Source: Neoechinorhynchus agilis (Eukaryota > Acanthocephala). From it: DNA of 64,000 nt. The DNA is taken from the NCBI GenBank assembly GCA_051530055.1, contig CM121341.1, forward strand, positions 13,268,001 through 13,332,000, given 5' to 3'. A program made the translations under genes and the position numbers. Positions within the stretch are counted from its first letter, which is position 1. Each line of letters begins with the position of its first letter. This document shows positions 1 through 12,420 of this stretch, one piece after another. The notes under the pieces are model-generated. The model saw nothing but the letters and a program-made list of their open reading frames with translations. It was not told where the DNA came from and searched no databases.

Positions 1-261
1 TGCGCATTCGTTTTGCGATTTGCTCGTGTATGAAAGGACATCATGCCTGATCCACCAATTTTTATTTTCCCTTTACAAACGGAAACGTCTTAACTGCAAA
101 TACAAAAAAATCATGTTGTGATGTTTGCCAAACAATCAAGTTCTACGTTGTTTTGTACACAATGTTGAGCTCTAAACACACAAATATGTATCGCTATCCG
201 ACCGATGTAATCCCATGTGCAGAAAAAGTTGATACGATTCAATTATTGTTCACGAAATTCA

Positions 262-1913
262 ATGTTGCTCTTATTTTTGATTACAAATGCCATAAGTATC
301 GGTGAGTATCTACTTTTTCTTCGATTGTACGTCAATTTCAATAATAGTTCCTGGACCATTGGCATGCTCGATAATGCGCCAAATCGCCTACAAATTCAGT
401 TTTAAACCACCGGAAATAACGGCGTCTGACCATACGATCCCGTTTTGGACGGACGACCAAAATGTTGAAGTACATCCTGACTTTATCCGCTTAGCTGGCC
501 CCGAATTTCGTGCAACCGGACGAATTTGGTCTAATCGACTTTTTGAAGGAGAAAACTGGATGTTCGAGAGCAGATTTCGAATTTCCGGAATTATCAGTGG
601 ATACGGTATGGCTTTCTGGTTCACAAAAGCGCAATTAACGAGAGGAAGTGCTTTCGGCGCATCCAGTATCTTCGAAGGACTGTCCGTAGTGCTAGACACG
701 TACAGTAAAACGTGGACGGATAAAACTGAGATGATTGGAATAGTTGTTAACAACGGTACGCATATTCCGTCAAATGGGGTATTTGAACTCGGTCATTTTG
801 CTTCGGCAGCGATGGTTAAATTCAGCAATTCATTTAAACCATGCACATTGAGAGTGACTTACTTGGATCGGACACTGATTGTTGAGTTTAAATCGGATAG
901 AAGTTCCGTATTCACTCCTTGCGCTCGAATTGAGGGCGTCGATTTGCCGCGAAAGGGGTATTTTGGTATCAGTGTTGGCTTGAAACGACATTCTAAAGAA
1001 TCTTACGCCCTTTACTCATTTGTCGTTCATAAGTTGATCAAGTCCGAGAGGAAAGCAATAATCGATGATGATGACGATCAACGGCAACAAAATGCAGCGT
1101 ACCATCTTCGGTCACTGCAATTGAACAATGAACTCGAGGCAAGAGCTGAAGATGTTGACAAAAATTTAGACAACTTGTTGTTTGCCAATATCCAATATTT
1201 GCTAGATCGATTAAACGACATTCAATGGCAAAATAGCGAGGAAAAAGCGATCGGAATTCAAGCGATGTGGGAAAAGATAATGGCATTGGCCTTAGAGCAT
1301 AGTGAACTCGACAAAGAAGGCATTGCTAAAATGCAGAGTTTTTTTGAACGGATTTTAGAGAACGTATCTCCTGCCGATTTGCCGACAAATCTTGACTTTC
1401 TTTTTTCCCAATTGGGCAATGCTCTCCACGGGGAATCGGAAGATAAATTGGTACGCGCTCAGCACGATACGGACCGAATGTTCTTATTTTTGCAAAAGTT
1501 GAACAAAATTATAGATCGTTTGGATATGCTTGGGTTCGAAAGAGAAATGTATCGACAACAAGGAGCCAGGATGGCTAAACACAAGGAATTATTGGAGAAA
1601 GAGCAGGAAATGATTAAGAAAATGTAAGTACTGTGTATATAAAATCATTCGTCGATTCATATTGCTCGTTATATAGTCAGCAAAACCAATGGATCCTTTT
1701 GGAAGGCCTAAAGGAAATACAAGCGGTATTTTTCCTTTTCTAAATAACTCCTCCACTCATATAAGTATTTAGGAATATGAAGATCTAAGTTACTTACGAA
1801 CCTTTTTTTACTGGACACTCTTATTCGTTATAGTTTTCATCATTTACGAAGTTCTCAGTTCTTGTAACTACTTTCAGGATAGATCAAGACAAATTGAAAA
1901 AAAGTACTGCTAG
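262..1913 (+). CDS. LMAN1: ERGIC-53 / LMAN1-like cargo lectin, four exons
   Basis: L-type lectin that carries glycoprotein cargo from ER to Golgi. Proposed exons are 262-301, 348-1623, 1677-1725 and 1773-1913, with introns of 46, 53 and 47 nt (all GT-AG), giving 501 residues against about 510 for human ERGIC-53. A hydrophobic signal peptide (MLLLFLITNAIS) leads into the lectin domain, about residues 25-250, with YKFSFKPP near its start, the ligand-loop aspartate in VVLDTYS, and VNNGTH. An acidic stretch (DDDDDQ) and a long helical stalk follow. The last exon supplies one membrane span (FFYWTLLFVIVFIIYE) and a short basic tail ending KKYC, a textbook KKXX dilysine ER-retrieval signal equivalent to KKFF in the human protein. 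That ending strongly supports the exon model. The start was placed at the first ATG in frame; an upstream non-coding exon is possible. Confidence 0.88.
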
Positions 1914-2149
1914 ATATTTAGATCCAAACGAACAAATACAATATTTATACTTCAGATTTTTTGTACACTTGAAATCCAATTTTTGCATCATTCTATTAAC
2001 CGATTTTTACTTCAATGAAATCTTAACTCAATGATTTTCGCAGAATAATCTCCGTTGTCGGCCCACATCAATTTACATTGCATTATTAAATACTATTTAA
2101 AGTTTAAATATCAATCATAGCATCTTCTGAAGTTTCGTTGCTACGTTAT

Positions 2150-2990
2150 TATTTTGGTCGGTCCTCGATATCCGAGAGAGGGATCGTATTAAAATCGAAA
2201 GTATATGTGTCTACTAATTGAAACAGTCATTTTTAATTAAAATCATAAAAAATGTGAACCCAACGTCATCACGAAATGATTGTTTGTTTGACTTCCCCTG
2301 GGTGCATTTAAGCCAAACGTTTGCTTTGTTCCATCGCATTGGCCATTACTTTAATATGTCGATGAAATTTTCTCAATGTTTCACTGAGCTCATCATTGGT
2401 CCTTTTAAACCGCGTTATCAAATTAGACTTTATTTCCATGATTCATTTAAAATAAAACCATGACGAAATAAGGCGAGATAATCTGCTGATTCATTGGTAA
2501 AACTGAACTGACTCATGGGATCTACGGAATGCACTGTGAACAGTGTGAGAAAGTCTATATCGGACAAATGATGCGACGCATTAAGAAGAGGGTCGCTCAA
2601 CATAAGAAAGCTTGCAGTCGATTTGATCATTCCTTGGCTATTTTCAATCATCAAGAGACCTTTAAACGTAGCGCGAATTTTCGTGGCACCAATTTTATAG
2701 AAATAGAGCAAAACTTAAAAAGACGGCTTGTTTTGGAAGCAACACAATGGAGGGAAATGAAGCTAATTTTAGCTTGAAACTTCCAGTCAGCGACGGGTTA
2801 AAAATCAATACTAAAATCATGAAATCCCCGAACTTGGAATTTGGCGATTCCGCGAACTCAACCATAAAACCATAAGGCGAAAAACATATTTTTAGATGAT
2901 TGATGAGGCGAGGTTACTTCCTTCGAAATATCTCTAAAATAAAATATGCTATTTCCGGGAGTATTTTCACCAAAAGTTAACATTGAATAA
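2150..2990 (+). mobile_element. Penelope-like element remnant with GIY-YIG endonuclease domain
   Basis: A reading frame at about 2,510-2,777 encodes GIYGMHCEQCEKVYIGQ followed by a basic helix (RRIKKRVAQHKKAC) and a late glutamate. This is the CxxC-containing GIY-YIG endonuclease at the C terminus of Penelope-like retroelements. The reverse transcriptase is not present. At about 2,150-2,203 there is an inverted copy of a block found in the tandem array that follows (CCGAGAG..GGGATCGT), which is how PLE insertions often begin. At 2,900-2,932 a TTGATGAGGC..TTCGAAATATC segment marks the 3' terminal repeat. The copy is 5'-truncated and decayed. Confidence 0.75.
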
Positions 2991-2999
2991 CCCGAAGGA

Positions 3000-4560
3000 T
3001 TTTCTTTGTCGATGAAAATTACTTATTTTATCACTCATCGTAAATTCTATTGCTTGTGAGTTTTCTATTATGTAAACATTCACAAAACAATAGAATCGGT
3101 AATGAGCGATATACAATCAGTCGACTTTAACGATCCCTCTCGGATGTAGAGAACCTGCCAAAATAATAACTTTTAATATGTTTCATCTGGAATTTTGATA
3201 ACCACAAATACAACTCTTAGATGTTCATGAAAGCTTTCTCGAGCTTACATATAGAAAACTTATAACCTTGAAAGAGGCACAAACGAGTACCGAAATATCG
3301 AAATCAGTAAATTACTTATTGTATCACTCATCGTCAATTCTATTGCTTGTGAGTTTTCTAATATGTAAACATTCACAAAACAATAGAATTGATAAATAGC
3401 GATATACAATCAGTCGACTTTAACGAACCCTCTCGGATGTAGAGGACCTACCAAAATAATAACTTTTAATATGTTTTATCTGGAATTTCGATAACCGCAA
3501 ATACAACTCTAATTAGATGTTCATTGTAAATTTTTTCGAGCTTACATATAGAAAACCTACAACCTTGAAATAGGCACAAACGAGTGCCGAAATATCGAAT
3601 TAAATAAATTATTAATTGTATCACTCATCGTCAATTCTATTGTTTGTGAGTTTTCTATTATGTAAACATTCACAAAACAATAGAATCGGCAATGAGCGAT
3701 ATACAATCAGTCGACTTTAACGATCCCTCTCGGATGTAGAGAACCTACCAAAATAATAAATTTTAATGTTTTATCCGGAATTTTGATAACCACAAATACA
3801 ACTCTAAATAGATGTTCATGTAAGTTTCCTCGAGCTTACATATAGAAAACTTATAACCTTGAAAGAGGCACAAACGAGTACCGAAATATCGAAATCAGTA
3901 AATTACTTATTGTATCACTCATCGTCAATTCTATTGCTTGTGAGTTTTCTAATATGTAAACATTCACAAAACAATAGAATTGATAAATAGCGATATACAA
4001 TCAGTCGACTTTAACGAACCCTCTCGGATGTAGAGGACCTACCAAAATAATAACTTTTAATATGTTTTATCTGGAATTTTGATAACCACAAATACAACTC
4101 TAATTAGATGTTCATTGTAAATTTTCTCGAGCTTACATATAGAAAACCTACAACCTTGAAAGAGGCACAAAAGAGTACCGAAATATCGAATTAAATAAAT
4201 TATTAATTGTATAACTCATCAAGAATTCTATTGTCTTTGAGTTTTCTAATATGTAAACATTCACAAAACAATAGAATTGATAATGAGCGATATACAATCA
4301 GTCGACTTTAACGATCCCTCTCGGATGTAGAGAACCTACCAAAATAATGAATTTTAATGTTTTATCCGGAATTTTGATAACCACAAATACAACTCTAAAT
4401 AGATGTTCATGAAACTTTTCTCGAGCTTAAATATAGAATACTTACAACCCTGAAAGAGGCACAAACGAGTGCCGAAATATCGAATTAAATAAATTATTAA
4501 TTGTATCACTCATCGTCAATTCTGAGCGATATACAATCAGTCGACTTTAACGATCATTCT
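3000..4560 (+). repeat. Tandem array of about five 296-bp units, PLE-terminal-repeat type
   Basis: The hairpin core CTTGAAAGAGGCAC..GTGCCGAAATATCG (or a close variant) recurs at 3,267, 3,564, 3,858, 4,155 and about 4,450, a period of 294-297 bp. Each unit also holds a second inverted repeat (CAATTCTATTG ... CAATAGAATTG, 30-40 nt apart) and the block CGATCCCTCTCGGATGTAGAG. Units 1 and 3 resemble each other more than they resemble units 2 and 4, which suggests a dimeric higher-order unit of about 592 bp. The array lies directly downstream of the GIY-YIG PLE remnant, whose 5' inverted segment matches it, so these are probably amplified terminal repeats of that family. No protein-coding capacity is seen. 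Confidence 0.85.
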
Positions 4561-5146
4561 CGGATGTGGAGAACCTACCGAAGTAATAAGATATCTAACC
4601 ACCCGAATGCAATTTCTTTCTTACGACTACAGTACGTGAAGATTGTTATCGGAACAGAGAATGAAAACAACCAATTTTATACGGATTGTTCTTTGAAGAT
4701 CAAGTACAACATTAGACGCATTTTTCCAATATGTTCGATTTCGTTTTTGAACAAACTCGCCAGTATTCGAGATCGTTTTCGTTAAAATTCTCAGAGTATC
4801 TTCTAATTCCAAGTATTTTATCCTTCTTTATCTCAATTTGTCTCTAAATCGTCAAATACTTTGATAGGATTACAGACAATTGTTTGTGGTCTTATTAAAG
4901 GATCGCCTTTTCGCACTGAACTTCTTAAAAATCATCGAATGTGAGGATGGTGGCGAGTACAAAGAAATGGCAATCGCCCTATAAATTCAGTGCATCAAAA
5001 AGTAAAACAGTAAAAATTAAGAATGTATTTTATACTCAAAGAAGCGGGAATAAAGCTTGATTTCATCACTGGACTACGTCGAAATGATTAGAGAAAAACC
5101 ACGAAGCACTCTCTAAATTTAATTATCGTGTTAAAATGCCTAATTA
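4561..5146. other. Intergenic, no gene seen
   Basis: AT-rich spacer between the 296-bp array and the first FAM162-like gene. The last array unit is truncated near 4,560. Short open frames of 60-95 codons on both strands lack recognisable domains and splice support. Confidence 0.6.
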
Positions 5147-5413
5147 TCAGCTCTCGTCTTCCTTTTCGTCATGCGACTCTCGCTTTTTAAATTGAAATCC
5201 GATCAAAAGTCCCATCGCTGATCCAGTCACTAAGGCGGCACAAAGGCGAACTCGCATTTGATCGAGTTTTGCTCGGTAAGCACTCGAATCCACTGCTGTT
5301 GGTACACTGTCCAATGTTTTATATATTCGGGTAAATACCAAAAGACGCCGTTGCGCTGGACTAAAGGACTTGCTGATAGTCGGAGTGCAAAACAGTCGTA
5401 ATGAAGTTCGCAT
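5147..5413 (-). CDS. FAM162 / UPF0389-family small membrane protein, copy A
   Basis: 88 residues in a single exon. The N terminus (MRTSLRLFCTPT) is basic and hydroxylated, like a mitochondrial presequence. Family-like features follow: PAQRRLLVFTRIYKTLDSVP, a Y..KLDQMRVRLC segment, then one membrane span (AALVTGSAMGLLIGF) and a charged tail (KKRESHDEKEDES). FAM162A in vertebrates is a small mitochondrial protein linked to hypoxia-associated cell death; function here is inferred from family only. It is a tandem duplicate of the gene at 6,092-6,358, same strand, 678 bp away. The ATG is the first in frame and no intron is needed. Confidence 0.72.
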   Translation of the reverse strand: MRTSLRLFCTPTISKSFSPAQRRLLVFTRIYKTLDSVPTAVDSSAYRAKLDQMRVRLCAALVTGSAMGLLIGFQFKKRESHDEKEDES

Positions 5414-6091
5414 CGCTTCTGGTGTTTATAATGAAGAACTCGTCGAAATCCCCGTGTAACGTTGGCTTTCTATTATTATAGTACGACAAAGTATTTACGA
5501 TGGAGACGGTGTCATGAGGTTGTCAGAAGAACGTTTTTTGTTTCTGTTGTGGATCTATAACGGATTCTTCAAAAAATCCTATTTTTTGTTTAGTTTCATT
5601 CAACCAAATTAATGGGTGTTTAGAAGTTTACATTAGGTAAATGATTTTTGTTTAAAGACGTCTCGAACCTTGCGTCTATTAATAACAAATATAGACCTAG
5701 ACAATAATTCAGATCTATACAAGGATTTTCGAATAAAATTTGCAATAATTCTAGCCGCATTTTTTTACTGCTCATTTGATACGATGCGAGTTTAATTTGA
5801 AATCCAGCACAAAAAGAGAAGATAAACCGATCGACGTTTTTTACTGTTCGGGTGCGTATTTGTCGAATGATTGCTTTTGTTTACTGTTTTACTTTCTTTA
5901 ATTTGAATGAGATACTAATGAATTAGTCATTGTTGAATTTTTGACATATTGCAATAGAAGAAATTGTTTGTGAGCATTTATGCTGAAATATAACTCAATT
6001 AAAGAACCGGAATTGAAAACGCTGCCAATTTAATGACTAACCAATATGCCAGTCGAGTTTATCTGATGCAATTCGCTACAATTAGTATATT
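5414..6091. other. Spacer between the two FAM162-like genes
   Basis: AT-rich, with no open frame of note. It must hold the promoter of copy A (right side) and the 3' end of copy B. No repeat or RNA gene was recognised. Confidence 0.5.
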
Positions 6092-6358
6092 CTATTCATC
6101 TCCGCAGTCCTCGCCATGATTTCCATGCTTATTGAGTTGGTGAAGAGCGAGCAAACCGACCGCAGCACTCGTTACTATGGATGAACATAGTCGAATACGC
6201 AGTTGATCCATGGATGATTTATAGACGGCTGGATTGACAATCGATGGGATGTTATCTGATGTTTTGAACACCCTCGAAGCAACCAGGAGCCGACGCTGGG
6301 TCGGAGTGAACGTTTTGTTGACGACTGGAGTGCAGAGTTGTCTAAGTGAGAACCGCAT
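6092..6358 (-). CDS. FAM162 / UPF0389-family small membrane protein, copy B
   Basis: 88 residues, colinear with copy A without gaps: MRFSLRQLCTPVVNKTF, then PTQRRLLVASRVFKTSDNIP, Y..SMDQLRIRLC, one membrane span (SIVTSAAVGLLALHQL) and an acidic tail (NHGEDCGDE). The aligned central block is well kept while the tails differ, as expected for two functional paralogues rather than a very recent copy. Both probably sit in the inner mitochondrial membrane; this is inferred from the presequence-like N terminus and family knowledge. Confidence 0.72.
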   Translation of the reverse strand: MRFSLRQLCTPVVNKTFTPTQRRLLVASRVFKTSDNIPSIVNPAVYKSSMDQLRIRLCSSIVTSAAVGLLALHQLNKHGNHGEDCGDE

Positions 6359-6359
6359 G

Positions 6360-7349
6360 GTATCTAGAACGAAATATCAGTCGGTGCAAAAAAAGAATCA
6401 AGACGAATGCTATGCGGAAATCTCAGAATTAAAAGAGACACAGTGAAACTTCGTTCTATTAAACGGCTCTCGGATTGCAATGGGAAAATGTGGCCCTTAT
6501 GGGTGTCGAACAGTCGAAAATCTGGGCGGTTTCCCAAATACTCGTAAGCAATTTGGAACAAAAAACATCGCTACATTCATCTGGTGCTTTCGTTTCTAGA
6601 AAACTTTTATTGGAGCGATCGGGATTTAAAGTAGGATGTCTGTAACCATCGAATGGTCTTTAGCAATCGAACCACGGACCTTTCAGATGGATCAACGACG
6701 CTCTAGCCCCTCAGGTGCCATACGGAAATCGCACTTTTCTGATCGCTAACGAATCACGATGGCGACGGCGAAACATCTCTTCCGACATTCCCGTTCTCAA
6801 TCGCTGATTCTCTGATAAAAAATAGTTGAATGCAAATGCTGGTATTGCGACCTAACATTTTCCAAGGTCAAAAATTAAGCGATGCTTGGTCCGACAACAT
6901 CAGTTGTCCAAATAGCGAGAGGTTAAAAAAAATTTCGAACGACTGATCGAGGCATTTGTATTTCTCCTTTTTATTTGTGCCATTTTGCCACATCACGGGC
7001 TCCTGAAACTGCCAAGGGACAATTTGTTAGTTAGCAATCGTATTCGGGTAGGTGAACTTCCACGGAGGCGGCCTCTTTCCCATGGAGCTGTTGATGCTAA
7101 ATCATCTCTTCTTAAACCGACCGGCTCTTTTCATCCCGGAATATTCTCTTTTTGGGAATTTTCGGAACAAGAAGAAGACTTCTATATATACCCTTCCCTT
7201 CACGCGTCCCGCATTCCGCGTTTTTGAACATACCCACTATTTGAACATGCGTTGACTTCGTTCAAAAGGATGACTAATAGTGCGCCATCACTTTCTCGTA
7301 CAGTATGACAATGATTTAATGGTACACATTTATGACTTGATATTATTAC
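6360..7349. other. Intergenic with an interspersed repeat
   Basis: No convincing gene. The segment at about 6,800-6,900 (CTGATTCTCTGATAAAAAAT, then ATTTTCCAAGGTCAAAAATT and TGGTCCGAC) has a relative at 14,555-14,625, and its first part also resembles 62,383-62,415, so it belongs to a short dispersed repeat family. Open frames near 6,985-7,255 lack features. Confidence 0.5.
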
Positions 7350-10300
7350 TTAGGACAGCTTTAATTCTGGGTCGGGATCAATGTTTTCAGATGTCTTAAA
7401 TGCACGTTCAACCGCCCAATCTGGAGCCAATTGAAAGAACAGCCAAATGAGACCAAAGACATAGACGTAGTTAAGAGCGCAAATCGGTGATAGGATTAGT
7501 GATGGCGGGTACATGACTTCGAATGTATTGATCAGCATTGCGTTCATTACCATGAATAACACGAATATCACGTTTGGAAGCGTAACCAGTGGCCGAATTG
7601 TTTCGGTGATGCTTGGCGTGGTCGATACACTGAGTCGCGGATTGTTCATCTGAATTCTTCGCTTGTATACACTCATAGCCAAGGATAAGTTCAATGGCAT
7701 GAACAAAATGAAGAACTAAAAGCAATTCCTTAAAAAAGCCGTAAGACGACGAAAGCTTAGAAATAATTTTTTTCATTACAACAGCCCAAGTGACCATTTT
7801 CGAAATTATAAAACTTGAATAACTATGCGGCTGGAAAATCAAATAGTACTTCACAAAAATAGTTTAAAGTTAAAGCGAATTTGACCATTAAATAGACTTC
7901 TTATAAGACTGCAAAAATAAAAGTAATCTTACAATCTTCAGCATAAAAAGGTCGTTTTAAAACTTACATGTGGTGATCCGTAAACGTACTGCATGTCCGT
8001 TGGAGTATATTGCCCAGCCAAAAATATTCCCCACAAGAACACAACACCGTATAAATTGTCAGACACTTCTCCAATAGCCCATGGACCTTTTTTTAATAGA
8101 ATTTATTCACAATAAATTTACTAACCGAATGTGTAGTATAGAGTGCACAGGATCGATGCAATGAAACAGAATTTTACGGAGTAAAACGTGTGAAGACAAT
8201 CAGTTACCGATATCCACGCGGATCTCGTGGTCGACGTTATTTTATATACCATTGAAGTTGAGAAATTGGAGTTAGGAGCGATTTGTTTGGAGCTGTAGTA
8301 GTGGAAGAAAATGATTGAACAAATGTGAAGGAATACAGCATAATGGAGGATTAGTGATCCCTGTTTAGTATAAGTGAGATAAAATAGTGATGGAGCACGA
8401 TACAAACTATATGAAGGTCGAACGACTTGAGAAAAAATTTAGAATGTATGCTTCCAAACTTGATTTTCGTGAACTCCTTCTGGTCAAATGAAAATTCATG
8501 ATGCTTTAGAAGTGTCGTAAAGTTCTGACTTGAAACATTTACTTTTAGTCGATGAATTCCATTCTTATAGAGACTCGTGTTCCAACTTAAAGTGTGTTGC
8601 ATGGATTTTTAAACGCTCGAATCTGCTTAAAAACCCACTGCCTACAGATTAGGGGAAGATTTGTCCTTTGAAGCATTTCCTAATGGAATATCGTCAATCG
8701 TTACTGCAACTTCATTGATACATTGTCCATCGAAGGAAAAGACAAGAAGTCGAATCGGTTGTGTGGAGTGCCGGTTCATCACTTCATCCTCTTCTCGATC
8801 AAGCATATAACCAGGGTTTTTGGGACTGATAACAACGATTCCGACTTTATTTGTCGGATTCATCTCAAAATCTGAAAATGTGAAGACTCCTCGTTCAAAC
8901 ACTCCGATCCTAAAGTATCTATTCTGTTTCCAATCACCGAGCTCCAGCTCAACGAGATTGCTTGAATGTCGGTAGTACATGTGTCGGACTATTTGAGAGA
9001 TTGTGTGCAAGTGACCACACAAATAGTAGCTTCCAATTTTGCTGAGCAATTCTCTAATGTTTCGTCTTCCATGACAGCGCACGTATGGAGTTGGGTAGTG
9101 GCTGAGGTATATGGTTCCGGACGTATTGAGGCGAGGGTTTTAAGTCAATGAAGGTGTTTGAGGGAGAAAAGGCAAAATGTAATACCCGATGAGATTTAAT
9201 ACCCTCACGCATATCAACGCTTTCAATCATATCTTCGAGTATAAGTCGGTCTGTCTAAATACAAGAACGTTGAATTAGGATTTTTAGTGTCTCAAGATGA
9301 ACATAGGCGCCGATTGAGTTTCTTAAAAAAATATTTAGTTTGACAAATGAATTCACCAACACAAAAAGAGAACTCTTATAAAATCGAAAGAGCATAAGGG
9401 AAAAATTTAGACTTAATTATAATTTATTGTCTAACTAAATGACTCGTGTCAGCGAGTTCACTAAAACCATATAATATTAGTTTTGAACCAATGGTGGTCA
9501 TTTTAGCAGTCGAATTAGGATTCGATGATGACAATAGCAATTCGTCCCAGACTTTAATTTAAGCTTGCTAAATTTCTTGGAAATATTAATCTTTTTATTG
9601 TTTCTTTTTAAAGGACAATTTTAGATTAAATCGTCCCCCGGACGCTGACCGCATTTCCTCGTTGGATTGCGAGGATAGGATTATTTAGAAAAGATTTTCA
9701 AATCATATACGGCAGCATGTAACCGAAAGTTCCAATACTTCGATTTTCAAATCAAATAGCATTTTAGTCTTCGACTGATAAATCTAACAAACGAAATACG
9801 ACCGTGCGTTTTCTATCATTATTACCCCAAAACATCGAAGTATACCCTTCCCCCCATTCAAACCTTAGCGAGACGTCCAACAAAATTAAAAGGCCGACCA
9901 GGTCCAGGTTCGGGTGCTGCATCAATTCCGATAAAGTTGTAAGAGGTAACAAGTCCTGTTTCGATATTATTCACTCTGTGAGTATGCATAAACGGATGCC
10001 TGCTCTGTTGAGCCGCTGCCCTAATCGAAAACTGGCTAATGTATTTAAGCCATGAGCCAAAAACACGTTGGAATTTTCGGCAAACCTGTAGAAATTTGAA
10101 GGACTGTTCCAGTTTGTTACTTTAAATGAGTCTAAAAAACAAATAAATCTAAAAAGGGTCAAACAGTGCATAGAAAAGTACCGTGATTTCCACGAACGTC
10201 CAGATATACTGCTCTATCTAGAATTCCACTGCCGTTCAGAATTTGCGAATAATCCTCCCATTCGTGGATATGTTGTCGTGAGCCCCCAGTACGCAATATA

Positions 10301-10647
10301 CCGTCGGTAATGTCTCCTAAAAAGATGTATTATCTTCGTCACTCAATTCTCATACCGGTATGGATGACAATGTCGGGATTGATCATTCGAAGAGTCGTGT
10401 TAAAAAAGTGGGTTAGGTCATTAATAAGATTTGGAGATTTCGATTTCTTAAAGTGATTGATGTGCGTATCTGTAAGCTGGAACACAAGAGAGTTAAGAAT
10501 CGAAGAAAAGAAGCAAACCTGGACTAGCACAAGGATATCGCTTTTTCGTTTAACTTCTGTGGTTGTGTTATAGTCTCTCCAATTGAACTCTTTGGACGAT
10601 ACAACCGTGATCAATATTAACACGAGAAGACCGAACGACTCGTGCAT
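7350..10647 (-). CDS. TMEM62: TMEM62-like multipass membrane metallophosphoesterase, many exons
   Basis: Exon by exon the minus strand matches TMEM62. Exon 1 gives a signal peptide (LLVLILITVVSS) and ends VLVQ; after a 42-nt intron (10,477-10,518) follow LTDTHINHF and VIHTG, then GDITDG, then GNHD assembled across an intron near 10,170. Next come FIGIDAAPEPGPGRPFNF (about 9,850-9,950) and YYLCGHLHT with ELGDWKQNRYFRIGVF (8,642-9,082). These are the metal-binding blocks D-x-H, GD, GNHD and GHLH of calcineurin-type phosphoesterases. Downstream exons (8,121-8,602, about 7,970-8,090, 7,350-7,706) encode an Ig-like linker and at least six membrane spans, including PWAIGEV and FGLIWLFFQL. Most exon borders in the 3' half are approximate. 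The substrate of TMEM62 is unknown. Confidence 0.82.
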
Positions 10648-12420
10648 TCTATCTTGAACAAACTAATTTGAGATTATAGAGCTTTAGGATAATATCGTTT
10701 AGATTAGAACACAACTACAATGATTTCGCCAAAAATAGACGATCGCAAATCGTGTCATCTTGACAACACGGCAGGACTTAAGACGTATTAAAATGTTAAT
10801 GTCTAGAAATTTCATAATGTTCATATAAAAATGAGGGTAACTTGAGTATCAAAATTGTTATCCTTTTCCGACAAGGTCAATAACATCTAATCGTAAAAAA
10901 ATGACTTTTACATTTCCCATTGATTGAAAAACAACATTAGTGACCTTAAAAATCTATTACAGTAGACCAACTATTAAAAACCCGATATAAAATAAACAAA
11001 ATAAGTACTCGCATTTTTTCATCAGAAATGAAGATGTTATCCACAGATTGTTTTTGGTCAAGCGAAATAGAGAGAAATGATTTTAATTTAATATTTTTGG
11101 ACCTCGACATTTTACTCTAAATCGTTACATTCGTTCCCTTGTATTGCCATCAACAAAACAAATATTAAATTGTGATTATCAGGGAAAAACTCATTCATGT
11201 TTATGTAAATAAAAAGTATTTATACAACAAAACGATTTCCAACGTAACATTTGTCGCCTATACTAAGAAGAAGCTGGTTTCAAGTATTCTCAAGGACGAC
11301 TAAGGAATCACATTAACGTCGTTAAAATGCCATTTAGGAGTGTTTTAAAAACTAGGTGTTAGCTATCATTTCAATCAACACGATTTTAAGGTAATATAGA
11401 TTTTTAAAAGTTGTGGTGAAGTGGAAAAGGGCTTAGAGCGAGTTTTATCAGGTTTCAGATCATTGTTCAGAAGTTCAGAACTTTAAGAATCATGATGATC
11501 CTTCAAGATCTACGTCGCGGTGAAAATGAGCCACTTGAGAACGAATAAAGGCAAAAAGTGCAGCAATTTACGAACGTGGAGGCGGATGAAATCAAACAAA
11601 AAAGTGGAACCATGACTCTGCAATGTGAATAAAGTGCAACATAGTGAACTCTGCTCATAGTTGCTCATTGTGTTTGAAAGCGACGGCATGGTAGATCGAG
11701 CAATATAAAAAAAGAGGTCTTTCAGGTCGAAAAACATTTATTACCAGTTTAAATTATCGTTTTCGAAAGTCCAAATTGTTCAAAAAACTTATTTTAAGAG
11801 AAAATCCGAGTTTCTTAGAAGATGTAACTTTACGGTAGAGGCGAACATTCGACGCTGAAATTTTCAGTAAAAGTGATGGATTTCGGCAATAAGTTTAAAA
11901 ACGTCCATTTTTGGAAAAAAAATTGAGAAAATTGTTGTATCTTCAAGCATCTCAGAATAACACGGAATTCGTTTTTTGTGTTTGATGACAAAACCCGACT
12001 CCAACGGTATTTTAAAGTCGACATCTTCCCGAATAGACAAAAAACATCACAACTGACAATGAATATGTGAGCGATGACGTTTAAAAAGTTTCTTTATAAT
12101 TTTAAATAAGCGGTAAAGTCACGAAAGACATAATATTCATCTAGAAATACTGAACGCGCTACTTAAAGTTAACGGTGACTTTCTTGCTTGTGTTGATCGT
12201 TGATGGATCGTAACTTTACTGAAGCGTTTTGTACTGAAGAAAGCGTAGATTATAGTTTTAGATTCTTCGTACGTGTTTTGTTGATGAATTTTAGGATTTG
12301 AGGGTTTTAAGTTGTTTTTTGTGTGTTGTAGAACAATTTAGTGTCATCGTGCGATGGCTGAGGAAATTGAATTTGATTGTATAAGAACGGTTTTCCTGAT
12401 AAAACGTCTCATTTTTTAAG
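10648..12420. other. Intergenic, no gene seen
   Basis: 1.8 kb of AT-rich sequence between the divergent TMEM62 and DnaJ genes, so it carries both promoters. No repeat, RNA gene or convincing coding segment was found. Scattered TTC/GAA blocks are present, but no clear three-box heat-shock element could be claimed. Confidence 0.5.

Noticed and set aside
4501-4812. 94-codon and 61-codon frames at the end of the 296-bp array
   Set aside because: The first begins inside the repeat and the second is its antisense; neither has features.
10648-12420. Heat-shock element upstream of the DnaJ gene
   Set aside because: Only scattered GAA/TTC half sites; no array of three inverted pentamers.
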